Shown in pieces: positions 1 to 7,146 of a stretch of 30,509 nucleotides of DNA. Every line of letters begins with the position of its first letter. The stretch's first letter is position 1. A model generated the notes under the pieces. The model worked only from the letters and a program-made list of their open reading frames with translations. It was not told where the DNA came from and made no database searches. This stretch comes from Pseudomonadota bacterium (GTDB lineage Bacteria > Pseudomonadota > Alphaproteobacteria > Caulobacterales > Caulobacteraceae), in assembly GCA_023434265.1 (NCBI GenBank), contig JAEYTA010000196.1, forward strand, positions 1 to 30,509, written 5' to 3'. Position numbers and translations under genes: made by a program.

Positions 1-299
1 CCGGCCACGATGTTGCGGCACACCACCTCCAGCGGGATGATCTCGCACTCGCGGATCAGCTGCTCGCGCAGGTTCAGGCGCTTGATGAAGTGGTTGGTCA
101 CGCCGATGCCGTTCAGGCGCGACATGACGAACTCGCTGATCTGGTTGTTGATGACGCCCTTGCCCTCGAGCGTGGCCTTCTTCTGGGCGTTGAAGGCGGT
201 GGCGTCGTCCTTGAAGTACTGGATCAGCGTGCCGGGCTCGGGTCCCTCGTAGAGGATCTTGGCCTTGCCCTCGTAGAGCTTCTTGCGCTTGACGTTCAT
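1..299 (-). CDS. purC: Phosphoribosylaminoimidazole-succinocarboxamide synthase, N-terminal part (3' end outside window)
   Basis: This is SAICAR synthetase, which joins CAIR and aspartate using ATP in de novo purine synthesis in the cytoplasm. The reverse strand from ATG at 299 reads MNVKRKKLYEGKAKILYEG, the characteristic PurC beginning (KLYEGKAK binds nucleotide). It continues with YFKDDATAFNAQKKA, GKGVINNQISEFV and PLEVVCRNIVAG, all conserved in the family. About 99 residues are visible of the roughly 235-240 usual for bacterial PurC, so the gene is cut by the window edge and not by a mutation. The ribosome-binding site is weak (only a GGA about 10 bases upstream). The gene is divergent from the zeta-subunit gene. 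purB lies on the same strand about 1.9 kb upstream, with other genes between. Confidence 0.95.
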   Translation of the reverse strand, partial: MNVKRKKLYEGKAKILYEGPEPGTLIQYFKDDATAFNAQKKATLEGKGVINNQISEFVMSRLNGIGVTNHFIKRLNLREQLIRECEIIPLEVVCRNIVA

Positions 300-493
300 G
301 TGTCTGGTCCGGGCGGGGCCGCGCCGGAAACGAAAATCGCGCGGCCGGCGCGGGGTCCGGGCGGCGCGATCCTGAATCGGGCGGGCGGGAGAATTTCGGT
401 CGCGCCTCCCTTAGCGGAACCCGGTTCCGGACACAAACGGCGGGCCCTCCGGACACGGTCGGAGACAGACCGCCGCAACCCTGACGGTTCCGA

Positions 494-521
494 TTGCGTT
501 CGGCCCCCGGGGGGCTATAGA
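494..521 (+). promoter_or_regulatory. Candidate sigma-70-type promoter for the zeta-subunit gene
   Basis: TTGCGT at 494-499 and TATAGA at 516-521 are separated by 16 bases in the 275-bp divergent gap between purC and the zeta-subunit gene. The predicted transcription start near 528 would leave a leader of about 47 bases. The match is by eye only; no reciprocal promoter for purC was clear on the other strand. Confidence 0.4.
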
Positions 522-574
522 GCACCCCGTCGCGGCCACGATTCCGGCCGCCCATCGGAGCCTGCGAAAACCCC

Positions 575-898
575 ATGACCACCTTCGACGATCGGGAAAA
601 GGGCTTCGAGTCCAAGTACGCGCTCGATCAGGAACAGGAATTCAAGGCGGTCGCCCGGCGGAACAAGCTGCTGGGACTGTGGGCCGCCGAGAAGATGGGC
701 CTTTCCGCCGACAGCGCCGACCAGTACGCCTCGGCCGTTGTCCGCGCCGACTTCGAACAGCCGGGCGAGGAAGACGTCTTCCGCAAGGTCGCCCAGGACT
801 TCGAGGGCGCCGGCCTGACCGTCTCTGAAGGCGAAATTCGCCGCAAGATGGACGAGCTGGCATCGATCGCCCGCGAGCAGATTCGCGCCGGCGAATAG
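575..898 (+). CDS. F1-ATPase inhibitor subunit zeta (DUF1476 protein)
   Basis: This 107-residue protein matches the DUF1476 family. The family was characterised in Paracoccus as the zeta subunit, which binds F1-ATP synthase through its N-terminal region and blocks ATP hydrolysis. Diagnostic stretches are MTTFDDREKGFESKYALDQE at the start, then FKAVARRNKLLGLWAAEKMG, and a C-terminal helix ending in ELASIAREQIRAGE. Length is typical (about 105 residues), and there is no signal peptide or membrane segment, as expected for a soluble partner of F1. The gene stands alone, with a candidate promoter at 494-521 and a perfect hairpin just after the stop. The family is essentially confined to Alphaproteobacteria, which helps place the organism. 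Function is from family knowledge. Confidence 0.92.
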   Translation: MTTFDDREKGFESKYALDQEQEFKAVARRNKLLGLWAAEKMGLSADSADQYASAVVRADFEQPGEEDVFRKVAQDFEGAGLTVSEGEIRRKMDELASIAREQIRAGE

Positions 899-923
899 AG
901 CCGCGTCGAAGGCCTGAACGGCA

Positions 924-951
924 GAAAGGCCGCCCTCCCGGGCGGCCTTTC
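924..951. terminator. Bidirectional terminator between convergent genes
   Basis: A perfect 12-bp stem (GAAAGGCCGCCC, 924-935; GGGCGGCCTTTC, 940-951) has a TCCC loop. It lies between the stop of the zeta-subunit gene (898) and the stop of the FAS1 lipoprotein gene on the other strand (975). The stem itself ends in a short T run on both strands, so it can serve both genes. Confidence 0.8.
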
Positions 952-974
952 GCGTATCGGAGGCGGGCCTCCGG

Positions 975-1574
975 TCAGTTCGGCATCACCACGCTGTCGA
1001 TGGCGTGGATCAGGCCGTTGGAGGCGGCCACGTCGGCCTGGACGACGGTCGCCGTCGCTCCGGTCTCGTCGGTCAGCGTCACCGAGCCGTCGGCGCCGAC
1101 GCGGGCGGTCAGCGTGCCGCCCTCGACGGTGGTCAGGGCGGCGCTGCCGCCGCCGGCCTCGATCTGCTGCGTCAGGGTGGCGGCGTCCACCCGGCCGGCG
1201 ACCACGTGATAGGTCAGGATCTTGGTCAGGTCGGCCTTGCCGGCTGGGGCGAGCAGGGCTTCGCGGGTGGCGGCGGGCACCTTGCCGAAGGCGGCGTCCG
1301 TCGGGGCGAAGACCGTGAACGGGCCGGGGCCGTTGAGGGTCTCGACCAGACCGGCGGCCTGCACAGCCGTCACCAGGGTCGAGAAGTCGCCCGCGCCCTG
1401 GGCCACGGCGATGATCGTCCCCGTCGCCATGGGATCGGCGGCGGCGGTCTCCGCCGGCGCAGCCTCCTCGGCCGGGGCGGGGGTTTCAGCGGCGTTGCTG
1501 CAGCCGGCGATCAGCAGGGTCGAGGTCAGCGCGGCGATGGCGATGGCGACGGCGCCGTGACGGGGGGTCTTCAT
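975..1574 (-). CDS. FAS1 (fasciclin) domain lipoprotein
   Basis: This 199-residue exported protein carries a lipoprotein signal. A basic start (MKTPRH) is followed by a hydrophobic stretch and the lipobox LIAGC, with Cys25 as the expected lipidation site. An Ala/Pro/Glu-rich linker (about 26-50) leads to one FAS1 domain (about 60-197). Its hallmarks are DFSTLVTAVQAAGLVETL, FTVFAPTDAAFGKVP, LTYHVVAGRV and GLIHAIDSVVMP. FAS1 domains mediate adhesion or extracellular polymer contacts; the bacterial role is usually unknown. The start is supported by a purine-rich AGGAAGG just upstream of ATG. It follows the glycosylase gene by 84 bases, so it may share that transcript, and ends at the hairpin at 924-951. 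A second FAS1 gene lies at 11801. Confidence 0.93.
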   Translation of the reverse strand: MKTPRHGAVAIAIAALTSTLLIAGCSNAAETPAPAEEAAPAETAAADPMATGTIIAVAQGAGDFSTLVTAVQAAGLVETLNGPGPFTVFAPTDAAFGKVPAATREALLAPAGKADLTKILTYHVVAGRVDAATLTQQIEAGGGSAALTTVEGGTLTARVGADGSVTLTDETGATATVVQADVAASNGLIHAIDSVVMPN

Positions 1575-1658
1575 GAAGCTTTCCTTCCTGGGATGACGCC
1601 CGGGGATCGGCGTCTGGAAGGCTTACGGCGTCTCCGGACGCGCGGATCGCCGCCTGCG

Positions 1659-2162
1659 TCAGGACGCCGCGTCCCCGGCCAGCCAGGCGGCCAGCCCGGC
1701 CCATCGGGCGGCCTTCTCGGCGAACGCGAGGGTGTAGGCCGGGCTTGAGGAGGGCAGGTCGACGAGAACCGGCCCCGCCCCGCCCGCCAGCGACCGACGT
1801 CCGATCCTTGCCGCCGTCCCGCCGTTGAACGCCACTGCCCGCAGCCGCGGCAGCTCGGCGACCAGCCGGCGCAGGTCCGCCGCCTCGGCCTCGCGGATCG
1901 CCCCGTCGAGGCTCCCCGGGCGGCGGGCGCTGGCGAGCACGTCCCACAGTCCCACGCCCGCCTCGCGCAGCGCAGCCAGCCGGTCAGGATAGGAAAGGCT
2001 GACGAGGTCACGCGCGACCACGGGCGACAGCAATCGCCAGAAACCGTTGCGCGGATGCCCGTAGTACTGGCCGGCCTTCAGCGAGGCGTCGCCCGGCAGA
2101 CTGCCGAGGATCAGCAGCCGCGTGTCCGCGTCGACGACCGGCGCGAACGCCGCCTTGCGCAT
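1659..2162 (-). CDS. DNA-deoxyinosine glycosylase (UDG superfamily)
   Basis: This 167-residue protein resembles the hypoxanthine-DNA glycosylase branch of the uracil-DNA glycosylase superfamily, which removes deaminated adenine (hypoxanthine) from DNA. Features seen are the N-terminal motif GSLPGDASL (residues 20-28), then QYYGHPRNGFW (about 32-42), a central VGLWDVL, and a C-terminal LPSSSPAY segment corresponding to the second active-site motif. Length fits the family. ATG at 2160-2162 immediately follows the TGA of purB (2163-2165) with no spacer, so the two are surely co-transcribed and probably translationally coupled. The exact lesion specificity is inferred from family membership; a mismatch-specific uracil glycosylase is the alternative. 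Confidence 0.82.
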   Translation of the reverse strand: MRKAAFAPVVDADTRLLILGSLPGDASLKAGQYYGHPRNGFWRLLSPVVARDLVSLSYPDRLAALREAGVGLWDVLASARRPGSLDGAIREAEAADLRRLVAELPRLRAVAFNGGTAARIGRRSLAGGAGPVLVDLPSSSPAYTLAFAEKAARWAGLAAWLAGDAAS

Positions 2163-3461
2163 TCAGTCCCCGAACACCCGGGCGAACACGGTGTCGACGT
2201 GCTTGGTGTGGTAGCCGAGGTCGAACAGGGCCTCGAGCTCCGCGTCCGGCAGGGTGACGCGCGGGTCGGCCTTCAGGAAGTCGAGGAAGCGCCCCTCGCC
2301 GCGCCACACCTTCATGGCGTTCTCCTGCACCGCCGCATAGGCGTCCTCGCGCGACATCCCGGCCTGGGTCAGCGCCAGCATGACCCGCTGCGAGAACACC
2401 AGGCCCCCGAGGCGGTCGAGGTTCTTCTGCATGTTCTCGGGGTAGACGTTCAGTCGCTCGATCACCCCGGCCAGCCGGTGCAGGGCGAAGTCGAGGTGGA
2501 TCGAGGCGTCGGGCCCGATGCCGCGCTCGACCGACGAATGGCTGATGTCGCGCTCGTGCCAGAGCGCCACGTTCTCCATCGCGGGAACCACCGCCGAGCG
2601 CACCAGCCGGGCGAGGCCGGTCAGGTTCTCGGTCAGGATCGGGTTGCGCTTGTGGGGCATGGCCGACGAGCCCTTCTGGCCCTTGTCGAAGAACTCCTCC
2701 GCCTCCAGCACCTCGGTGCGCTGCAGGTGGCGGATCTCGGTCGCCAGCCGCTCGATCGACGAGGCGACCACGCCCAGCGCCGCGAACCAGGCGGCATGGC
2801 GGTCGCGCGGGATCACCTGGGTCGAAACCGGCTCCACCTGCAGGCCCATCTTCTCGGCCACATAGGCTTCGACCGCCGGATCGACGTTGGCGAAGGTGCC
2901 GACCGCGCCCGAGATGGCGCAGGTGGCGATCTCCTCGCGCGCCGCGACCAGCCGGCGACGCGCCCGCTGGAACTCCGCGTGATAGCCGGCCAGCTTGAGG
3001 CCGAAGGTCACCGGCTCGGCGTGGATGCCGTGCGAGCGGCCGACGCAGACCGTGTCCTTGTGCTCCTTCGCCCGCGTCTCCAGCGCCGCCAGCACCCGGT
3101 CGACGCCGGCCAGCAGCAGGTCGGTAGAGCGCGCCAACTGCACGGCGAAACAGGTGTCGAGCACGTCGGAGCTGGTCATGCCCTGGTGCAGGAAGCGGGC
3201 CTCGTCGCCGACGATCTCGGCCACGTGGGTCAGGAAGGCGATGACGTCGTGCTTGGTGGTGCGCTCGATCTCGTCGATGCGGTCGGCGTCGAAGACGGCG
3301 TCCTTGCCCTTGGCCCAGATCGCCTCGGCGGCCTCCGCCGGGATCACCCCCAGCTCGGCCATCCTGGTGGCGGCGTGGGCCTCGATCTCGAACCAGATCC
3401 GGTACTTGGTCTCCTGCGACCAGATGGCGACGGCTTCGGGGCGGGAATAGCGCGTGATCAT
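2163..3461 (-). CDS. purB: Adenylosuccinate lyase
   Basis: This 432-residue enzyme acts twice in purine synthesis: it releases fumarate from SAICAR and from adenylosuccinate. It belongs to the fumarase/aspartase superfamily. The signature GSSAMPHKRNP lies near residues 264-274, with the mobile catalytic serine at its start. GMTSSDVLDT (94-103) and GRSHGIHAEP (141-150, with the catalytic histidine) are also present. Length is typical of the short bacterial form. The start is ATG in a 129-bp divergent gap with the glutathione S-transferase gene. The downstream deoxyinosine glycosylase begins directly after its stop codon. Cytoplasmic homotetramer by family knowledge. Confidence 0.97.
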   Translation of the reverse strand: MITRYSRPEAVAIWSQETKYRIWFEIEAHAATRMAELGVIPAEAAEAIWAKGKDAVFDADRIDEIERTTKHDVIAFLTHVAEIVGDEARFLHQGMTSSDVLDTCFAVQLARSTDLLLAGVDRVLAALETRAKEHKDTVCVGRSHGIHAEPVTFGLKLAGYHAEFQRARRRLVAAREEIATCAISGAVGTFANVDPAVEAYVAEKMGLQVEPVSTQVIPRDRHAAWFAALGVVASSIERLATEIRHLQRTEVLEAEEFFDKGQKGSSAMPHKRNPILTENLTGLARLVRSAVVPAMENVALWHERDISHSSVERGIGPDASIHLDFALHRLAGVIERLNVYPENMQKNLDRLGGLVFSQRVMLALTQAGMSREDAYAAVQENAMKVWRGEGRFLDFLKADPRVTLPDAELEALFDLGYHTKHVDTVFARVFGD

Positions 3462-3590
3462 GCGCGCGGGGTGTCGGTCCCGGGCCCCCGCGAGTCAAGC
3501 GCCGCTTGTGGCGAGGCCCGGCGAACTCGGGCTCGCCGGCATGGCCTCCGACCCCGGCGCGCCGTATCCATGCCCCGAACGGAGGGACTC

Positions 3591-4235
3591 ATGGAACTGA
3601 TAATCGGACCGCGCCTCTATTCGACCTGGTCGCTGCGCCCGTGGCTGGTGCTCAAGCGCTGCGGCGCCGAGTTCACCGTGCGCGAAATCGACATCTACTC
3701 GCCCGCGGGGCAGGTCGAACTGGAGCGCATCTCGCCCTCCCGGCTCGTGCCCCTGCTGAAGGTCGATGGCGAGACCATCTGGGATTCCATGGCCATCTCG
3801 GTCTGGTGCGCCGAACGCTACCCCCACGTCCCGCTCTGGCCGGCGGACGCGCACGCGCGCTGGCTGGCGCGCTCGGCGGCCTGCGAGATGCATGGCGGGT
3901 TCACGGCCCTGCGCACCCACTGCGGCATGGGGCCGGACCATACGATGGTGGGGCCTGACCGCTGTCCGCCCCCGACCGGCGAAGGCCTGGAGCGCGATCT
4001 GCGCCGCATCGTGGCGCTGTGGAGGGAGATGCGCACGCGGTTCGGCGCGGGCGGTCCGTACCTGTTCGGCGAATGGTCGATCCCCGACGCCTTCTTCACC
4101 CCGGTGGCGACGCGTTTCCGGCATTTCCAGATCGACCTCGCCGACTACGGCGACGACGGGACGGCGGCGGCCTATCGGGACGCCCTGCTGGCCCAGCCGG
4201 ACTTCCTCGAATGGACCGCGGAAGCTTTGCGTTAA
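3591..4235 (+). CDS. Glutathione S-transferase family protein
   Basis: This 214-residue soluble protein has the GST two-domain layout. A thioredoxin-like N-terminal domain (about 1-80) starts MELIIGPRLYSTWSLRPW, in which Ser11 or nearby residues would activate glutathione. It has the cis-proline segment SRLVPLLKVDG and the glutathione gamma-glutamyl contact WDSMAI. An alpha-helical C-terminal domain follows, with GGPYLFGEWSIPDAFFTPV, the N-capping/hydrophobic staple region of GSTs. The start at 3591 is chosen because GGAGG at 3581-3585 lies 5 bases upstream; the frame is open much further 5' but without coding character. It probably conjugates or reduces an electrophile; the substrate cannot be read from sequence. 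Confidence 0.88.
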   Translation: MELIIGPRLYSTWSLRPWLVLKRCGAEFTVREIDIYSPAGQVELERISPSRLVPLLKVDGETIWDSMAISVWCAERYPHVPLWPADAHARWLARSAACEMHGGFTALRTHCGMGPDHTMVGPDRCPPPTGEGLERDLRRIVALWREMRTRFGAGGPYLFGEWSIPDAFFTPVATRFRHFQIDLADYGDDGTAAAYRDALLAQPDFLEWTAEALR

Positions 4236-4313
4236 CCGCGCCGCCGAACGCCGCCTTAAGACAACGGCGCTATTTCAGGAGCCTCGCGCTCAGGAGAGCG
4301 TTCAGGGTCAGCC

Positions 4314-4424
4314 ATGTCGATGCCCGCCCACCAGCCGCAAGCCCGCCGCCCCAGCCTGATGGTCTATGGCCTGATGATCGTGGTCGCCTGCTGCCTGCCG
4401 GCCCTGTTGCTGGCCGGCCTCTAG
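4314..4424 (+). CDS. Small single-pass membrane peptide, 36 residues
   Basis: The frame reads MSMPAHQPQARRPSLMVYGL followed by a hydrophobic segment MIVVACCLPALLLAGL and a TAG stop. It has a short basic cytoplasmic-type N-terminus (two Arg) and one hydrophobic helix (about 15-36), the layout of a tail-anchored small membrane protein. AGGG at 4304-4307 sits 6 bases before the ATG. Its TAG stop shares the palindrome CTAG (4421-4424) with the TAG stop of the convergent transglycosylase gene. I do not recognise the family. Reading-frame composition (Pro/Arg-rich then purely hydrophobic) argues for a real peptide, but at this length chance cannot be excluded. Confidence 0.55.
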   Translation: MSMPAHQPQARRPSLMVYGLMIVVACCLPALLLAGL

Positions 4425-6109
4425 CCGCCGGTCGCCGGAAGCGCCGCCACCTCGACCGGCGGCGCCGGCGTCGGAGACGGGGGCACATAGTCGAGAGCCA
4501 GCGGTATGCGCGTCGCGCCCGAGGCCACGGCTTCCAGCGTGTTCAACGGACGGCCGGTGAGGCGCTGGTACACCCAGTAGGCGGCGACCACCTTCTCCAC
4601 GTAGTCCCGCGCTTGCGGCACATCGATCGTCTCGATCAGCAACAGGGGATCGGCGTCCGGTCCCAGCTTGCGCACGGCGGCGACCATCGGGCCGGGTCCG
4701 GCGTTGTAGGACGCCGCCGCCCGCAGCAGGTCGCCGTCGATGGCCGGCATGGCCAGCAGGCGCTGGATATAGGCCTGGCCCAGACGGGCGTTGACGTTGG
4801 GGTCGTACAAGCGCTCGGGATCGCTGACGAAACCCCTGTCCCCCGACAACTCCGCCGCGGTGGTCGGCATCACCTGCATCAGGCCGTAGGCCCCGACCGC
4901 CGAGCGGGCGCGGGCGTTGAAGTCGGTCTCCTTGCGGGCGATGGCGTAGACCAGCGACCGCTCGACGGTGAAGCCGCCTTCCGGTTCGATCACCGGCTGC
5001 GGATACCGATCCGCGTCGATGCGCCGGGCCTCGTTGTCGGACCCCGTGACGCGCGGGCCGAGCGCGCGCCCGAGCGCGGCCCACAGCTCCCGGGCGCGGT
5101 CGTTCAGGGCGGAGCGAAAACCGGTGCGCAGCGCGTCGCGCGCGTCCTGGCGTCGTCCGACCTCGTAGTAGGCGACGGTCCGCCGGGCCTCGGGATTGCT
5201 TCGCACGAACTCGTTCAGCGCCTCGGCGTCCACACCGAGCGGTTCGTTCGGCGTGTAGACGGCGCGCTGCAGTTCGGGAGCGCCGTACGGGCGGGGGCCC
5301 AGATTGTCGATCGCCGGCGTCTCGCCCAGCTGAGCCAGCGCGATCTGGCCGTAGAAGCTGGCCGGCCAGGCGGCGGCGCGGCGTAGCAGCGGCTGGACGC
5401 GATCCTGCTGGCTCGACCGGGCGGCGGAGCGGGCGGCCCAGAAGGCCGCGCCGGCGCGCACCCAGCCGTCCTCGGTGGGATCGTCCAGGACGCGCTCGAA
5501 AGCCGTTGCGGCGCGGGCGAAGTCGCCGAGGCGATACTGCGCCAGGCCGACCGTCCACCAGTCGCCGATCTGCTCGCCCAGAGTCACCGCGCCGGCCAGG
5601 TCGTCATGATTCAGCGCCACGCGGGCGGCGCGGGTCGGATCGCCCTCGACATTGCCGCCGGCGGCGGCCACGCCGGCCCAGCTGCGGCCGAAGAAGCGGG
5701 CGGGACGGCGCGGTTCCGGCGCCCCGTCCGGACGCCGCCGAAGCGCGAGGTTGTAGGCGCGGTCGGCGCACGGCAGGTCGGCGTATTCCTCCAGCCACGC
5801 CGCCAGTTCGTCGTAGGTGGCGGTGTAGTCGGGGTGGAACAGACGCTCGAACTCGACCTGACCCAGCAGGATGCGGTCCTGGGCCTGGCGAGCCGAGGCG
5901 CGGGCGGCCTCGAGGTCGCCCCGGCGCAGGGCGTCGAAGGCGGTGGTGTAGCTCAGGCGGTCGGCCGGGCTCAGGGCGGAGACGCGGTTGTCGACGCGCT
6001 CGGCGGCGCCGGCGCCGTCTTCGGCCGCGATGGCATGCGCGCCTCCCGCCATGGCGAGCGCGATCGCCAGCGTCGGCGCGATCAGGGCGCGGCGAAATTG
6101 AACACGCAC
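4421..6109 (-). CDS. Soluble lytic murein transglycosylase
   Basis: This 562-residue periplasmic enzyme cleaves the glycan strand of peptidoglycan, forming 1,6-anhydromuramic ends. A Sec signal peptide (about 1-29, ending AHAIAAE) is followed by a long alpha-helical superhelical region (about 40-370) with TPR-like segments. The C-terminal SLT domain (about 380-520) has the catalytic glutamate in IARKETDFN (Glu394), then GAYGLMQVMP (407-416) and AASYNAGPGP (465-474), the classic SLT family-1 motifs. A proline-rich tail ends the protein. Convergent with the 36-residue peptide gene, with a 4-base overlap at the stops. The uracil-DNA glycosylase gene lies 154 bases upstream on the same strand, with a candidate promoter between. 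Confidence 0.93.
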   Translation of the reverse strand: MRVQFRRALIAPTLAIALAMAGGAHAIAAEDGAGAAERVDNRVSALSPADRLSYTTAFDALRRGDLEAARASARQAQDRILLGQVEFERLFHPDYTATYDELAAWLEEYADLPCADRAYNLALRRRPDGAPEPRRPARFFGRSWAGVAAAGGNVEGDPTRAARVALNHDDLAGAVTLGEQIGDWWTVGLAQYRLGDFARAATAFERVLDDPTEDGWVRAGAAFWAARSAARSSQQDRVQPLLRRAAAWPASFYGQIALAQLGETPAIDNLGPRPYGAPELQRAVYTPNEPLGVDAEALNEFVRSNPEARRTVAYYEVGRRQDARDALRTGFRSALNDRARELWAALGRALGPRVTGSDNEARRIDADRYPQPVIEPEGGFTVERSLVYAIARKETDFNARARSAVGAYGLMQVMPTTAAELSGDRGFVSDPERLYDPNVNARLGQAYIQRLLAMPAIDGDLLRAAASYNAGPGPMVAAVRKLGPDADPLLLIETIDVPQARDYVEKVVAAYWVYQRLTGRPLNTLEAVASGATRIPLALDYVPPSPTPAPPVEVAALPATGG

Positions 6110-6189
6110 TTGGCGGCCCCCCTTGGAGCGGCGGCGGAATCGTCTCGATTCGATCCGGCCGCGCGCCTTACGTTCGGTCGTCAGGCCAG

Positions 6190-6218
6190 AAAGGCGCCAC
6201 GGCCCCGGCCAGTGTCAA
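6190..6218 (-). promoter_or_regulatory. Candidate promoter for the lytic transglycosylase gene
   Basis: On the minus strand a perfect -35 box TTGACA (6218-6213) is followed after 17 bases by GCCTTT (6195-6190), a poor -10 box. It lies in the 154-bp gap upstream of the transglycosylase start (6109), giving a leader of about 75 bases. Only the -35 hexamer is a strong match. Confidence 0.35.
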
Positions 6219-6263
6219 GTTCTGACGCCATTTTGGGGCGCATTTGAGTCCGTCGGTGAACGC

Positions 6264-7052
6264 TCAGGACAACTGGTCCAGCCGCGCCGCCATCTCGAGC
6301 AGGTCGCGCCAGACCGCCTTCTTGGCCATCGGCGTGCGCAACAGGAAGGCGGGATGCAGGGTCGGCATGACCGGGGCGGCGACGGCGCCTTCCGCCAACC
6401 GCCATTCCTTCCACTGGCCGCGCAGCTTCATGATGCCCTCGTCCACGCCCAGCACCGACTTCGACGCCGCGGCGCCCAGCAGCAGCACGACCCTGGGCTT
6501 CAGCAGGGCGAACGCCCGCTCGAGGAAGGGCGCGCACGCCGCCTGTTCCGCCGGGGTCGGCGTGCGGTTGCCCGGCGGCCGCCAGAACACCGTGTTGGTG
6601 ATGAACACCCTGCCTTCCAGACCCGCCTCGGCCAGCATCCGGTCCAGCAACTGCCCGGCCTTGCCGACGAACGGCTGGCCGCGCGCGTCCTCTTCGGCGC
6701 CGGGCCCTTCCCCGATCACCATCACCGGCGCTTCGGGATTTCCGCGGCAGAACACCGCCTGCCGCGCCCCCATGCCGCGCAGGGGACAGCCCTCGAAGGC
6801 GGCGATGGCCTCGCCCAGCGCTTCCAGCGTCGCCGCTCCGGCCGCCAGCCGGCGCGCCTCGGCGATGGCGTCGCCGGCCATCGGCGCGGCGACCACCGAG
6901 GCCGTCGCCTTGGCCACAGCCTTCACCGCCGGCGGCGGCGCCACATGGGTGCGGTCGACCGGGGCGTCCTCGAAGCAGGCGTCGACCCCCGCGTCGCGCC
7001 AGAAGGCGAGCAGACTTTCGGCGGCGGCGCTGTCGAGAGGGGCGGGGCTCAT
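6264..7052 (-). CDS. Uracil-DNA glycosylase, family 4-like, with altered Fe-S ligand set
   Basis: This 262-residue enzyme would remove uracil from DNA. Superfamily motif 1 is GEGPGAEEDARGQPFVGKAG (114-133) and motif 2 is LHPAFLLR (232-239); ITNTVFWRPPGNRTP (151-165) is the usual family-4 central block. Family-4 enzymes normally ligate a 4Fe-4S cluster with a CxxC pair, a Cys before RPP, and a Cys in a CxPFL context. Here only the second of the pair (Cys89) and the last (Cys173) are present; Phe86 and Trp157 occupy the other two places. An N-terminal low-complexity Ala-rich region (about 35-75) precedes the catalytic domain. ATG start at 7052, divergent from the ETF-QO gene. Confidence 0.88.
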   Translation of the reverse strand: MSPAPLDSAAAESLLAFWRDAGVDACFEDAPVDRTHVAPPPAVKAVAKATASVVAAPMAGDAIAEARRLAAGAATLEALGEAIAAFEGCPLRGMGARQAVFCRGNPEAPVMVIGEGPGAEEDARGQPFVGKAGQLLDRMLAEAGLEGRVFITNTVFWRPPGNRTPTPAEQAACAPFLERAFALLKPRVVLLLGAAASKSVLGVDEGIMKLRGQWKEWRLAEGAVAAPVMPTLHPAFLLRTPMAKKAVWRDLLEMAARLDQLS

Positions 7053-7073
7053 GGCGTCCGCTCTGGATAGTCC

Positions 7074-7102
7074 TTGACCGCCCTCGCGTCACCTTCCGAT
7101 AA
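7074..7102 (+). promoter_or_regulatory. Candidate sigma-70-type promoter for ETF-QO
   Basis: TTGACC (7074-7079) and CGATAA (7097-7102) with a 17-base spacer lie in the 94-bp divergent gap between the uracil-DNA glycosylase and ETF-QO genes. Start of transcription near 7109 would leave a leader of about 38 bases and agrees with the chosen ATG at 7147. Confidence 0.5.
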
Positions 7103-7146
7103 GGCGCATACATCCGACCACACCGACCGCGAGGGAATTCAGGGGC

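Noticed and set aside
2055..3590. Long plus-strand frame running into the glutathione S-transferase gene
   Set aside because: The part before 3591 is antisense to purB; the real gene starts at an ATG with GGAGG just upstream.
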